NCBI GenBank assembly: GCA_963713695.1
Contig: CAVQMU010000009.1
Span: 62,001-126,000 of the forward strand
Direction: 5' to 3'
Length of the DNA: 64,000 nucleotides
Source of the DNA: Rhodoblastus sp963713695
Lineage (GTDB): Bacteria; Pseudomonadota; Alphaproteobacteria; Rhizobiales; Beijerinckiaceae
Position numbers and translations under genes: made by a program. Shown one piece after another: positions 1 through 10,510 of the stretch. Each line of letters begins with the position of its first letter. The first letter of the stretch is position 1. A model generated the notes under the pieces. That model was not told the origin of the DNA, ran no database searches, and saw nothing but the letters and a program-made list of their open reading frames with translations.

Positions 1-551
1 CGATCCGGGCCGTGATTTTTGACCGTATAGGCGTTGGCGGCGGCGATGATCTCGTTGACCTCGTCCCAGCCCGCGCGCACCAGGCCGCCGTGGCCGCGGA
101 TGCTGGTGTAGGACTCGCGCTTGGCCGGGTCCTCGACGATCGACGCCCATGCCGCCACAGGAGGAAGGCTCTTCCGAGCTTCACGGAAAAGTTTCAAAAG
201 GCGCGACCTCACCATCGGATATTTCACCCGATTGGCGGAATAGAGATACCAGCTGTAGCTGGCGCCGCGCGGACAGCCGCGCGGTTCGTGATTGGGCAGG
301 TCTGGGCGCGTGCGCGGATAATCGGTCTGCTGCGTCTCCCAGGTGACGATGCCGCCCTTGACGTAGATTTTCCATGAGCAGGAGCCGGTGCAATTCACGC
401 CATGTGTCGAACGCACGATCTTGTCATGCTGCCAGCGTTTTCTGTATCCGTCCTCCCAGCGGCGATCCTCGCTGGTCGTGATCCCGTGTCCATTGGCAAA
501 AGGTTGTTTTGCCCTTTGGAAAAAGGTCAGCCTGTCCAGGAAATGGCTCAT
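1..551 (-). CDS. narG: Respiratory nitrate reductase alpha subunit, N-terminal part (cut by window edge)
   Basis: This is the N-terminal part of the molybdopterin subunit of the membrane-bound nitrate reductase, which reduces nitrate to nitrite with quinol electrons. The frame is open from the ATG at 551 to the window edge, about 183 codons. It shows the NarG [4Fe-4S] signature THGVNCTGSCSW, with its His and Cys ligands, and then the very conserved DLPNHEPRGCPRGASYSW block. It starts 24 bases after the narK stop and so belongs to a narK-narG(HJI) operon. The rest of narG and narHJI should lie to the left of the window. Confidence 0.95.
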   Translation of the reverse strand, partial: MSHFLDRLTFFQRAKQPFANGHGITTSEDRRWEDGYRKRWQHDKIVRSTHGVNCTGSCSWKIYVKGGIVTWETQQTDYPRTRPDLPNHEPRGCPRGASYSWYLYSANRVKYPMVRSRLLKLFREARKSLPPVAAWASIVEDPAKRESYTSIRGHGGLVRAGWDEVNEIIAAANAYTVKNHGPD

Positions 552-575
552 GCGCGGAAACTCCGATCATTTCTT

Positions 576-3309
576 TTACGCGAGAGAAGGAGTGGCGACG
601 GCGCGTTCGACGTCGTGCAGCAAGCCGCCTTTTCGTGTGTAGACGGCCCAGGTGACGAGCACGCAGATCACGTAGAAGGCGAAGAAGCCCCAAAGCGCGC
701 CGGAGACGCCACCAGTCAGGGCGATCGACGTGCCGTAGGATTTGGGGATGAAAAAGGCGCCATAGGCGGCGATGGCGGAAGTGAAGCCGGTGATCGCCGC
801 CGATTCCTTTTCCGCCTGTTTTACCCGCGACGCCACGTCCATCTGCGGCTCAAGCCGCGCGATTTCCTTGCGCATGATCGCGGGGATCATCTGGAAGGTC
901 GAAGCGTTGCCGATTCCGGTCATAAGAAACAGGAACAGGAAGCAGGAGAAGAAGCCCCAGAAGGCGCCGGGCTGGTCCTTGACGGCGACGAAGTAGATCA
1001 CGCCCGCTACTCCGAGCATCATGCCGCCGAACACGCCGACGGTGACACGCCCGCCGCCCCAGCGGTCGGCGATCCAGCCGGTTCCCGACCGCGCCAGTGC
1101 GCCGACCAGCGGGCCCAGGAAGGCGAATTGCAGCGCGTCGACCTGCGGGAACAGGATTTTGCTCAGCAGCGGAAAGCCGGCGGAATAACCGATGAACGAT
1201 CCGAAAGTGCCAGTGTAGAGCAGGCACATGATCCAGTTGTGGCGCCGCGAGAAAATAACCGCCTGTTCGGCGAAAGAGGCCTTTGCCGAGGCTATGTCGT
1301 TCATACCGAACCAGGCGCCGAAAGCCGACAGGGCGATAAAGGGAACCCAGACGAAGCCCGCGTTCTGCAGCCAAAGCGTCGTCGCCTTGGCGCCCTCCCC
1401 CGCTGTTTCCGGCGAGCCTCCAAGCCAGCCGAAGACGCCCGAGGCGATGACCAGGGGAACCACGAATTGCACCGCACTGACGCCGAGATTGCCGAGCCCT
1501 GCATTGAGCGCCAAAGCGTTGCCTTTTTCCGCCTTCGGGAAGAAGAAGGAAATGTTCGCCATCGAAGAGGCGAAATTGCCGCCGCCAAGACCGCAAAGCA
1601 GCGCCAGGATCAGCAAGACAACATAGGGCGTATCGGGATTTTGCACGGCATAGCCGATGCCGATCGCGGGTATCATCAGGGACCACGTGGCGAGCGTCGT
1701 CCAGAGCCGCCCGCCGAACACCGGCACCATGAAGGAATAGAAAATCCGCAAGGTCGCGCCGGTCAGGCCGGGCAGAGCAGCGAGCCAGAACAATTGGTCG
1801 GTGGAATATTTGAATCCGACCAAAGGCAGTTTGGCCACCACCACCGACCAGACCTGCCAGATGGCGAAAGACAGCAGCAAAGCCGGGATCGACAGCCACA
1901 GGTTTTTCCGCGCGACGGCGCGGCCCGTGGCGTCCCAGAACGCCTTGTCTTCCGGGCGCCAATCCTGGAGCACCGCGCCGGAAAGCGCGCCAATATGCTC
2001 CGGCGTGTGTATTTCCTGCATTTCCGGGAATTGCGGCAGCGTTTCGAGCGCGCTGGCGACGGCCCCCTGCTCCATGTGGCGGATCGAAGAAGTGCATCCA
2101 GGCGAGCGAGGCGCCCACGACGAGGAACAACAGCATGAAGCAGCTGGTCCACAGTCCCGTCAGGTCGAACAGGGCGCCAAAGGCGATCGGCAGCACAAAA
2201 CCGCCGAGGCCGCCGATCATGCCGACAAGGCCGCCGACCGCTCCGACGTTTTCCGAATAATAGACGGGTATGTGTTTGTAGACGGCGGCCTTGCCGAGCG
2301 CCATGAAGAAGCCAAGCACAAAGATTGTGACGATGAAGCCCTGCAGGCCCATTTCCATGTGAAACGCCGTGGCGCCATGCGCGGTTCGCACGACGTAATC
2401 GGCGGGAGGATAAGACAGGATGAAGGTGCAAAGGATTCCGACGAGGAAGGCCCAATACATGACCGTGCGCGCGCCATAGCGGTCGGACAGATGGCCGCCA
2501 TAGGCGCGAAACAGGCTGGCGGGCAAAGAGAACATAGCCGCGGTCATGCCGGCCGTCTTCAGATCGACGCCGTAAACTTTCATCAGATATTGCGGCAGCC
2601 ACAGCGACAGGGCGACAAAACCGCCGAAGACGAAGAAATAATAAAGCGAAAAGCGCCAGACCTGGACGTTTTTCAACAACTCCAGCTCCAGCCAGGCGCT
2701 GCGCGGCTTTTCGCCGGTGCGGCGGCGTTCGGCCACCACGGGGTCCTCCCTTGTGGTGAACCAGAACACAACCGCCATCAGGGCCAGGCCGGCGGCCCAG
2801 ACGTCGGCGACGCCCTTCCAACCCCAGGCGATCATCACGAAGGGCGCACAGAATTTGGTGACGGCGGCGCCGACATTCCCGGCGCCGAAAATGCCGAGCG
2901 CGGTTCCTTGCTTGCCGGGGGCATACCAGCGCGAGACATAGGCAATTCCGACCGCAAAAGAGCCGCCGGCGATGCCGACGCCAAGCGCCGCGATCAGGAA
3001 TTGCGGGTAAGTTTGCGCGAAAGCGAGAAGATAAGTCGCGAGGGAAGCGGCCAGCATGACGAATGTGAAGACGCGGCGACCGCCGTACTGGTCGGTCCAC
3101 ACGCCCAAGGCCAAACGCACCAGCGATCCCGTCAGGATCGGCGTGCCGACCAGCAGGCCGAACTGCGTCTCGTTGAGCCCGAGGTCCTTCTTGATCTGAA
3201 TGCCTATGATGGCGAAGATCGTCCAGACCGCAAAGCATAGGGTGAAGGCGATCGTCGATATCCAAAGAGCGCGTTTTTCCGCGCCACCGTCCTGCACTGC
3301 GTCCGCCAT
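576..3309 (-). CDS. narK: Fused NarK1-NarK2 type nitrate/nitrite transporter (one frameshift)
   Basis: Two complete major-facilitator domains of about 12 helices each follow one another. The first (3309 to about 2090) resembles the NarK1 nitrate/proton symporter and the second (about 2075 to 576) the NarK2 nitrate/nitrite antiporter. In Paracoccus these two types form one protein of about 900 residues. Here the halves are in different frames. The break is near 2080, where the first half ends with HFFDPPH and the second resumes with MEQGAVASALE, and removing one base fuses them. The ATG at 3309 is preferred over the longer frame to 3426 because an FNR-type box at 3386-3399 would lie inside the longer version. 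It imports nitrate for the NarG encoded downstream. Confidence 0.88.
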
Positions 3310-3385
3310 GTTCAAATCCGCGATCCCGGCCAGGAAAGGAAATTTCCCGCCGGGAGAGCTTGGCGACGGGGCTGGCAAGGTCTCC

Positions 3386-3399
3386 TTGATTTCGATCAA
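3386..3399 (-). promoter_or_regulatory. FNR/NarR-type box upstream of narK
   Basis: The sequence TTGATTTCGATCAA is a perfect TTGAT-N4-ATCAA dyad. It lies about 77 bases upstream of the narK ATG at 3309. FNR, NNR and NarR proteins bind this motif, so anaerobic and nitrate-dependent activation of narKG is likely. Confidence 0.8.
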
Positions 3400-3500
3400 A
3401 AAAACAAGTTTACGTTGTAAAAACAATTAGTTCTTAGATTTTAGTCAATTCAGGAATCTTGTTTTTATTTGACCGTAGGCAATGATTGTCCGCACATGCG

Positions 3501-3514
3501 TTGATAATCATCAA
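3501..3514 (+). promoter_or_regulatory. FNR/NarR-type box upstream of the Crp/Fnr gene
   Basis: TTGATAATCATCAA is a second perfect TTGAT-N4-ATCAA dyad, 42 bases before the ATG of the divergent regulator. That close to the start it could mediate autoregulation or serve as a distal site for narK. Confidence 0.75.
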
Positions 3515-3555
3515 GCGTCGGCCGTCCTGGGAGCGCCGACGATGGAGAGCAGAAC

Positions 3556-4254
3556 ATGCGCGCGGAAGAACGCGAAGAGATCGCCCGCATTCCAATTCTG
3601 GCGCCATGCCGCACGGGAACCGTGGATTTTCTGTTGCAAGGCGCATTCGTGCAGCGCTTCCCCGCCCATACCCAACTGACGCGCGAGGGCGAGAAGGCCG
3701 ATTTTCTCTATGCGGTCCTATCCGGCGCGATCGAACTTTCCGCCGCCTATCTCGACCGCGAGACAACGATCGCGGTGATAGGGGCGCCGCACACCTTCAT
3801 TGTCGCCGCCGTCGTGCTCGACCGGCTTTACCTGCAATCGGCGCAGGTCCTGGAGCCTGCCCGCATCCTGATGCTGCCTGCGGAATCCGTTCGCCACGCC
3901 ATGCGCGATGACGCAGGTTTCGCGACCGCGCTCGCCGAGGAAATGGCCAACGCCTATCGCAATGTCGCGCAGGAATTGAAAAATCAGAAATTGCGCACGA
4001 GTCTCGAACGTCTCGCCAACTGGCTGGTGCATCGCGACAAGGAGACGGGCGGGCTCCGCCGATTTGTCATTCCCTTCGAAAAGAAGATTTTGGCGGCGCA
4101 TCTCGGCATGGCCCCCGAGGCCCTGTCACGCGCCTTCGTCACGCTGGCAAAATACAACGTCTTCGTCGACGGCGCCAACGTCACCATCAGAGACGGCAAC
4201 GCTTTGGAACGACTGGCTCATCCAGACCCTCTGATCGACGACGAAACCGTTTGA
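3556..4254 (+). CDS. Crp/Fnr family regulator, NarR-like
   Basis: The 232-residue protein has an N-terminal cyclic-nucleotide-binding-like beta-roll (about residues 20-140) and a C-terminal winged helix. The recognition region lies around residues 180-205 (HLGMAPEALSRAF). The N-terminal cysteine cluster that holds the Fe-S centre of true FNR is absent, as in NarR/NNR/DNR proteins that respond to nitrate, nitrite or NO. It is divergent from narKG with two FNR-type dyads between them, matching the narR-narK arrangement of Paracoccus. It is therefore the likely activator of narKGHJI. The exact subfamily (NarR versus NNR) is inferred from context. Confidence 0.85.
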   Translation: MRAEEREEIARIPILAPCRTGTVDFLLQGAFVQRFPAHTQLTREGEKADFLYAVLSGAIELSAAYLDRETTIAVIGAPHTFIVAAVVLDRLYLQSAQVLEPARILMLPAESVRHAMRDDAGFATALAEEMANAYRNVAQELKNQKLRTSLERLANWLVHRDKETGGLRRFVIPFEKKILAAHLGMAPEALSRAFVTLAKYNVFVDGANVTIRDGNALERLAHPDPLIDDETV

Positions 4255-4310
4255 GCTTGAAAATCGAGGGGAGACAAGTTTGCCGACAGTTGGGCTTCGA
4301 GTTCAAAATC

Positions 4311-4328
4311 AGCCGCTCACTAGCGGCT
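4311..4328. terminator. Hairpin between the Crp/Fnr gene and the flavin monooxygenase
   Basis: AGCCGCT and AGCGGCT form a perfect 7-bp stem around a 4-base loop in the space between convergent genes. There is no clear T-run, so termination activity is only suggested. The remainder of 4255-4554 shows no convincing gene. Confidence 0.4.
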
Positions 4329-4554
4329 TGAGAGGTCGTTTCTGACCAACGAGTCGACCTTCATTCCAGGCCTCGTGCTGTTGGACTGGATGTTGGGTTT
4401 GCGACTGCGCATTGGAGGTTGCCTCCCTATCCAGCCTCTCCCCCCAACTCCTCACGCCATGCGCGAGGCCAAGAGTCACAGCGCCGCTTGGAGCCGGCGC
4501 GGCCAGGTTCAAATTCGAGCGCGACTTCAGGCGAGGACTGCCGGCCTTGGCAGG

Positions 4555-5744
4555 TCACGCGCGCAATCCCAGTCGATCGCGCAGGCCGCGCTTGGCGAAA
4601 TGCGCAGCCCGATAAAGCTTGTGCGCTCGCGAAACCGTGTTGACAGCCTCGCGGCGACGGAACGCCAGTTCGTGCGTGCTTTCGTCGCGCGCCCGCTTTA
4701 TGGGGTCGTTGTAAAACGCGGCAATTTTCTCACGCCCCATGCCTGGCGTCGCAAGCCACTCGGCAACGTGATCGCGCAGCCGCAGGACGTCAACCAGGGC
4801 GCAGCTCAGGCCCGTGCCCACCGCGGGACAGGAGGTCCTGAAGGAATCGCCGATCAGCACGACGCCGTCGCAAACGACATTGGCGCATTTGTAGAGCTCC
4901 ACCGGGAAAATAGCGACATCGCCCACCCATTCGCTGCCGTCCAGCCATGGCCGAAGTCCCGGCAGAAGATCGAACAGGGCGTCCAGTCCGCGATCCTTCA
5001 ACGCCAGCAGCCGTGGGTCACGGACGTGCGAAAACATGAAGAGATTTCCGCGCATCGTCGCGCCAATCGGGAAAAGCGAGAGATAATCGACATTGTCTCC
5101 CTGCGCCTCGCCATAAGCGGTGAGCGCGGGAAATCGAAATCTTGAGGTTGGCGAACGGATCGAGAAGCCGGCGCTGATCGTTGGCTGGGGATGGACCCGC
5201 ACGCATTCGAAGCCAAGCTTGCGGCGCAACGAGTCGGCGCCCCCGTCGCCAGGATCACCAGCCGGGCGAGACTTGTTTCGCCGTTCGCGAAAGTAATGCG
5301 CTGGATGTCCTCGCTGGTTTCGATGTTTTCAACGCGGCCCGGATGGAAAGCGACATCGGACGGAACCCGCGCGCGCAGTAACTCGACCATCTTGGCGTAG
5401 GGCATGTCATATTGTTGGTTGTCGAGGCGATCTATGACCAGCTTGCCGCGAATATTGATGAAGGTTTTCGCGGGCGTGGACGCCGCCTTGAAGGCGTCGA
5501 GCAAACCGATCTGGCTTAACAGCGGCAATTGGTCGCCGGCAATTTTTTCGGCGCGAAACACATCGGCAATCGCCTTGCTGCGTTCGATCAGCGTCACCTT
5601 GCGGCCCGCGCCGCCAAGCGCGATGGCTGCGAGCGCGCCGGCAAAGCCGCCGCCGATAATCGCGACATCGGCCACGGCCCCAACGTTCGTCGCGCCGGCG
5701 CCGCCAAGAGCTGGCCAGGATTTGCCTGATGGCTTCGAGGTCAT
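4555..5744 (-). CDS. FAD-dependent monooxygenase/oxidoreductase (one frameshift)
   Basis: This is a flavoprotein of the p-hydroxybenzoate hydroxylase/tryptophan halogenase-like group. The N-terminal dinucleotide-binding motif IIGGGFAGALAAIAL is visible near residue 28. A C-terminal flavin-contact segment VLIGDSFRTSCPAVGTGL sits in the normal place for the family. The two halves are in different frames and join near 5215-5245; a one-base deletion or two extra bases there would explain it. The ATG at 5744 begins MTSKPSGKSW just before the Rossmann segment. The substrate is unknown. It follows the CelD-like acetyltransferase on the same strand, so it may modify a surface polymer or lipid. Confidence 0.75.
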
Positions 5745-5812
5745 GTGGGCAACTCCTCTTCTTGTTGGTCGGCGCGTTGTCGTCGCCCCGGGAATTCGAC
5801 ATCGATCCCGGC

Positions 5813-7042
5813 CTACTCGCGCGCCGGAGCTCCGGAGCGAATGATCTTGATCAGTCGCTTGATATGCGTGGCGGACCGCGCCGCCAGGACGACGGCGGCT
5901 CCGAAAAGCGAGATAGGCAGCCATGTCGCGAAAAGCGGGCTCGGTTGCGCGCCGAATTTCTGCTTGTAGTCTTCATCGCCGATGGTGAGATCGAAGGCCG
6001 TGAAGCGGCCGCCGTCGATGCAGTCCTCGATTGCTTTTTGGATCAATACATTACCGAGCGAACAGCTTTTCCATTCGCCGCCCTCGAAGGTCGACATGAT
6101 CACGTGCAGGACGTTCCCGCGGGCAAGCGCGAACAATGTTCCAACTACCTCGCCGCCGACTTTCAACAGCGCAAGTTTCGCGAGGGGCTCGCCTGAGTTC
6201 CCCTCGCCTGAGTTCACCGCGATGAATTGATAGAATCGCCGGGCATCGGGCTGCGTGAGGACATTGGTCCGCCGTCCCGTCTCCTCGAAGCGCGCCTGCC
6301 TTTGCCGTGTCAAAATCTCAAAGGCGGCGCGCTTTTCATCCGGCGTGCGGGCAAAGGCATATTCGATCGCGCCATGTTTGGCGACACGGCGAAACTTTTT
6401 GGCGAGCTCACGGGCAAAGCTCTGGTCGAGCGCCTGTTTCCAGAATTCTGCGCGCGTCCGGGGCAAAGCGACGCTCCAGGCGGAATATCCCAGGCGCGTC
6501 GGAGCCGCATCAAAGGCGACAAGCGGGTTGACGCTTTCGTCGATCAGGCCCGGCATTTTGGTCAGCCGCAAGACCGCGCCCTTTTTCGAGAGGGCGGCGA
6601 TGATGCGGCGCCAAAGGCCGCGCCATTGCGCGGCCGAAGGTTTGAACGTCGCGGAAAGAATCGGCGCGTTATAATCGCTCACGCCAAGGTCGGCGAATTC
6701 GATCACACGGAGTCCATAAAACCGCCTCACGCAAAGCGGCAGGAGCATGAGCGGGGCGCCGCCGGGCCGGTCGCGGACAAGCACGATCACGGGCCGCGCG
6801 CCCATCCGCGGGGCCAGGATGGCATAGAGCGGCTGCGTCCAGGCCAGGGACTGAAAGGGCGTCAACGCGCCTTCGCGCTCGAGGCGTCGCCAATCCTCAG
6901 CCGCCGCTTCGATATCTTCATGAACCTCAACGACGTAGGCATCGGCGGCAAAGCCCACGCCTGCGGTTGCGCCGCCGATCCTGTCCACCTCGGCGCGCGC
7001 TATTTTCCGATCGGCCTTGTCCGGTGAGGTCGTCGCAGTCAT
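5813..7042 (-). CDS. CelD/BcsL-type GNAT acetyltransferase
   Basis: The protein of about 409 residues has the architecture of the CelD/BcsL acetyltransferase family: an N-terminal domain ending near FADLGVSDYNAPIL, then a GNAT fold in which a peptide or polysaccharide amine or hydroxyl is acylated. Such enzymes recur in exopolysaccharide and cellulose loci, and this gene stands at the edge of one. The ATG at 7042 is chosen because the stretch before it in the longer frame (to 7201) is Arg/Ser-rich and not family-like. No strong ribosome binding site is visible there, so the start is moderately certain. The acyl acceptor is unknown. Confidence 0.75.
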   Translation of the reverse strand: MTATTSPDKADRKIARAEVDRIGGATAGVGFAADAYVVEVHEDIEAAAEDWRRLEREGALTPFQSLAWTQPLYAILAPRMGARPVIVLVRDRPGGAPLMLLPLCVRRFYGLRVIEFADLGVSDYNAPILSATFKPSAAQWRGLWRRIIAALSKKGAVLRLTKMPGLIDESVNPLVAFDAAPTRLGYSAWSVALPRTRAEFWKQALDQSFARELAKKFRRVAKHGAIEYAFARTPDEKRAAFEILTRQRQARFEETGRRTNVLTQPDARRFYQFIAVNSGEGNSGEPLAKLALLKVGGEVVGTLFALARGNVLHVIMSTFEGGEWKSCSLGNVLIQKAIEDCIDGGRFTAFDLTIGDEDYKQKFGAQPSPLFATWLPISLFGAAVVLAARSATHIKRLIKIIRSGAPARE

Positions 7043-7525
7043 CGACAATCCGTTTTGTTTCGAAGCTGATCGCGAATTAGCGCCCCGCAGTTGCCGGCCG
7101 AAACTTTTCGTCCAGGGAACGACGCCGATTCTCGCAACGACGATGGCCTCACGTATGGATGCGCTTCTTTTGTAACCTCTGCCGCTGCTTCGGCGCGCCA
7201 TATCAAAAGTGTTAGTCGATTGGACATTCGATTATCCGCCCTTCGAGACGAGGAGCCTTTGGGAGATACCCCCCAAAAGAGGATCCATGGCGAAAATCTC
7301 CAATAGTCCAAAACGTTGAAGGCGCCTTTTCCGCAGAATCGATGAAGCCAGCGCGAAAGGGGTACAGATCGCGTTTCAAAAATCACCATAATTGCCGGTC
7401 AATTCCAACCGGTCGCGCAACTGGCGGCGCGACGGATTTCCCGACCCGAAAAATCTGCAGGTCCACGACGTCAAGGCCGCGCCGGTCTTGAAGCAAGATG
7501 CGACAGCGTCGGAAAGGAGCGCCTC
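7043..7525. other. Intergenic region at the start of the exopolysaccharide locus
   Basis: This 483-base gap lies between the divergent acetyltransferase and sugar-phosphate transferase genes. I see no convincing gene. It presumably carries both promoters, but I cannot name a specific motif. Confidence 0.4.
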
Positions 7526-9136
7526 ATGTTCAGGTCTCGCCCGCGGACCACCGAATTTCCAGTCAAACGAACATTGTCCGCCCCGCTTTCGCGCCCGGCG
7601 CCCCGAAGCGAAAGGCTGAGCGGGAACAACTGGTCGGCCGCACTACCCCGCGGCAACAGCGAAGCGATGCGAGCGGCATTCACGGCTTCCGCGGCGTCGC
7701 TCGACGTCGTCGCAATCGTCGTGGCCGGCCTGGCCGCCGCTACGGCCTATCATCACGCGTTCCTGGATGAAACGATCCAGACAGAAGTGGCGTTTCGTTT
7801 TGCCGCGCTGGTCGCAATCATGCATGCGACCCCCAATCTCGTGCGCGGCGACTATGGCTTTCATCATTTTCTCGGGCGTCATGGCGCGGCGTTGCGCACG
7901 TTCGAGCATTGGACCCTGGCTTTCCTCGCCGCCCTGGCCTTCGTCTTTGTCACCAAGACCAGCGCCGATATCTCACGCGGCTCCGCCATGCTGTTTTTTG
8001 CCGGCGGCTGGGTGGCGGTTCTCGGAGCGCAATCCTTGATGAGCGCCTTCGCCCGAAAGGCCGTGGCCTCGCGCGACATGTTTTTGCGGCGCATATTCCT
8101 CGTTGGCTACGAGGAAGAAATCAACGCCTTCTGCGAGCGTTGCCAACCCACGGCATTTGCAAGCGAAACGGATTCCGGCTCGCATGGAGGAAGCGCGCCA
8201 AAACAGAAATCCAGAACCCGGATCCGATTCGATCGGATCGGAAAAGGCTCTTGCGCGCCGGGCGTGAAAATCGTCAGCGCCGCGGTATTGCGGGGGCCGG
8301 GAACTCTGCATGACGACCTTAAACTGGCAGCAGCGGCGGCGCGCATCTTTCGGCCGGACGACATCGTCATCCTGACGCCCTGGCACGATTCAATGACAAT
8401 CGAGGCCTGCGTCGACGCTTTTATGCGCGTGCCCGCTTCGATCCACATGGGCCCCGAGCGTGTGCTCGACCGATATTCCGACGCCCATATCGCAAAGATC
8501 GGTTCATTCTCCAGCCTGCGGCTGGTGCGGCCTCCGCTCAATCTCATCGAGGTCGGCATGAAGCGCTTGCTCGATCTGGTGGGGTCTTCGGTGGCTTTGG
8601 TCCTGTTGGCGCCATTGCTGCTGATCGTCGCCATCGCGGTCAAGATCGACAGCACGGGGCCCGTTTTTTTCGTGCAGAGGCGTTACGGCTTCAACCAGGT
8701 GCCATTCCGCATTTTCAAATTCCGCTCCCTGACGACTTTGGACGATCATGCCGGCCTGCGCCAGGTCAGCCGCTCGGATCCGCGTCTCACCCGCGTCGGT
8801 CGCTTCATCCGTCGCACCAATATCGACGAACTGCCGCAACTGCTCAACGTTTTGAGGGGCGACATGTCCCTGGTCGGACCGCGGCCGCACGTCATGTCGC
8901 ACGACCATATGTTCGAGCGCAGCATCGCTCTGTCGGCGCGCAGACACAACGTCAAGCCGGGGATTACCGGCTGGGCCCAGATCAACGGCTTTCGCGGCGA
9001 AATCGACTCGGACGAGCAATTGCGCGGTCGCATCGAACACGACCTCTATTACATCGACAACTGGAGCCCCTGGCTCGATCTGCGCATTCTGCTGCTGACG
9101 GCGTTCTCACGGAAATCCTATGATAACGCCTATTGA
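7526..9136 (+). CDS. Undecaprenyl-phosphate sugar-1-phosphate transferase (WcaJ/ExoY-like)
   Basis: This is the initiating enzyme of exopolysaccharide assembly; it moves a sugar-1-phosphate from a UDP-sugar to undecaprenyl phosphate in the inner membrane. In its 536 residues there is an N-terminal membrane region (about residues 50-180), a cytoplasmic CoA-binding-like domain, and the catalytic C-terminus from about residue 340. That C-terminus carries the hallmark motifs KFRSLTT, DPRLTRVGRFIRRTNIDELP, LVGPRPH and PGITGWAQ. The family usually has 460-480 residues; the excess is a Ser/Lys-rich insert around residues 210-240. It heads the locus and is followed 57 bases later by a glycosyltransferase. 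Confidence 0.9.
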   Translation: MFRSRPRTTEFPVKRTLSAPLSRPAPRSERLSGNNWSAALPRGNSEAMRAAFTASAASLDVVAIVVAGLAAATAYHHAFLDETIQTEVAFRFAALVAIMHATPNLVRGDYGFHHFLGRHGAALRTFEHWTLAFLAALAFVFVTKTSADISRGSAMLFFAGGWVAVLGAQSLMSAFARKAVASRDMFLRRIFLVGYEEEINAFCERCQPTAFASETDSGSHGGSAPKQKSRTRIRFDRIGKGSCAPGVKIVSAAVLRGPGTLHDDLKLAAAAARIFRPDDIVILTPWHDSMTIEACVDAFMRVPASIHMGPERVLDRYSDAHIAKIGSFSSLRLVRPPLNLIEVGMKRLLDLVGSSVALVLLAPLLLIVAIAVKIDSTGPVFFVQRRYGFNQVPFRIFKFRSLTTLDDHAGLRQVSRSDPRLTRVGRFIRRTNIDELPQLLNVLRGDMSLVGPRPHVMSHDHMFERSIALSARRHNVKPGITGWAQINGFRGEIDSDEQLRGRIEHDLYYIDNWSPWLDLRILLLTAFSRKSYDNAY

Positions 9137-9193
9137 AGCGCCTGCGGCGCCACCGGCTTTCCGAACCCGCCGTCGCCGATCGCGAGCCCGCGC

Positions 9194-10309
9194 ATGAGCC
9201 GCAAACTGCTTTTCTACACCCATTCGCTCGCCGGCGGCGGCGCCGAGCGTGTCTGGGCGCAACTTGCGCAGGGATTTGCCGAGCGCGGCGACGACGTCAT
9301 CTTCGTCCAGGATTTCCATTCCGAGGAAAACGCCGCGTGGCTTGGCGCGTCGGTCCGGCGGGCGCTCCTCGGGCGCAACCATCTGTTGGCGATCTGGCGG
9401 CTGGCCCGCCTGCTGGCGCGCGAACGGCCTGACGTGTCGGTGTCGGCGCTCGGCGCCTCAAACCTCAAGCATGCGCTGGCCGCCGCCCTCGCAGGAAGGC
9501 GCGAGCGCGCCATCCTGGGCTTCCACGGCCATTTCGCCGCCGAGCCGCAATTCCTGTCCCGCCTCGCCTATCTTCTGACGCCGATGCTGACGCGCGTTGC
9601 GGCGGGTTCCGTCTGCGTCTCGGACGCGCTGCGCGACTATCTTGTGTCGGTCTGGCGGGCGCCGCCGGGGCGAACGCATCGGATTTACAATCCGGTCGAT
9701 CTTGGAGCCGAAGGCGGCGCCGGAGCGCTTCCGCTCAACCAGCGCCAGCCCGTCGTCATCTCGGCCAGCAGGTTCATCCCCGACAAGAACATTGCCGGCA
9801 TGTTGCGCGCCTTTGCCCGGGTCAAACCCGACGATGCGCGCCTCGTGCTGCTCGGCGAAGGCCCGGAGCGTCCGGCGATCGAAGCGGAGATCGCGCGTCT
9901 CGGGCTTGGTCCGCGCGTAAAACTCTTGGGCTATGTGACGCGGCCGTGGACGCTTTATGGCGAGGCGCGCTGTTTTGCGCTGTTTTCATCGCACGAGACC
10001 TTTGGGCTGGTCCTGGCCGAGGCGATGGCCTGCGGCCTCCCCGTCGTCAGCACGGATTGCGGCGGCCCGCGCGAACTGCTCGACGGCGGCCGGTACGGGC
10101 GTCTCGTCGGCGTCGGCGATGAGGCCGGTTTTGCGAAGGCGCTCACCGAAACCCTGGCGCAGCCGGGCGACGGGGTGGCCGAGCAGGCGCGCGCGCGCGT
10201 CTTCTCGCTCGACGCGGCGCTCGACGCTTACGACGCCCTGTTCGATCGCGTCGTGCGCTTCCGTCAGAACTCCCACGGAAAAGCATTTGGCGGAGGGGTT
10301 CGCGCATGA
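9194..10309 (+). CDS. GT4 family glycosyltransferase
   Basis: The 371-residue GT-B fold enzyme transfers a sugar from a nucleotide donor to the growing lipid-linked repeat unit. The N-terminal acceptor half shows the glycine-rich SLAGGGAERVW near residue 12. The C-terminal donor half has the GT4 signature E-x7-E within HETFGLVLAEAMACGLPVVS near residue 275. It sits just downstream of the initiating transferase in the same orientation, so it probably adds the second or a later sugar. Donor and acceptor cannot be read from the sequence. Confidence 0.88.
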   Translation: MSRKLLFYTHSLAGGGAERVWAQLAQGFAERGDDVIFVQDFHSEENAAWLGASVRRALLGRNHLLAIWRLARLLARERPDVSVSALGASNLKHALAAALAGRRERAILGFHGHFAAEPQFLSRLAYLLTPMLTRVAAGSVCVSDALRDYLVSVWRAPPGRTHRIYNPVDLGAEGGAGALPLNQRQPVVISASRFIPDKNIAGMLRAFARVKPDDARLVLLGEGPERPAIEAEIARLGLGPRVKLLGYVTRPWTLYGEARCFALFSSHETFGLVLAEAMACGLPVVSTDCGGPRELLDGGRYGRLVGVGDEAGFAKALTETLAQPGDGVAEQARARVFSLDAALDAYDALFDRVVRFRQNSHGKAFGGGVRA

Positions 10310-10510
10310 ATTTCGGCGCGTCGGACATGCCGCTGATCCAACGGGCGTGGTCTCCGCCATGCGCCGGTCGCGGCGTCGCTGGCCTTTTCCACTGGGCGGC
10401 GCGCCTGGTGGGTTGCGGCCCTGATTTGCGCGGTTCTTCCTGTCGGCATGATTTCAAGGTCGCCGGTCATGTCGTCGCGATATTTTCTTTGTCCGCGCCG
10501 CTCGAAATTG

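Noticed and set aside
402..3240. Long plus-strand frames opposite narK
   Set aside because: They are rich in Arg, Gly, Asp and Gln without any domain, typical of antisense shadows in GC-rich genes.
850..3426. Single 858-residue open frame
   Set aside because: Its first half is real NarK1, but after about 2090 it becomes Arg-rich shadow sequence; the true second half is in another frame. The upstream extension to 3426 would cover an FNR box.
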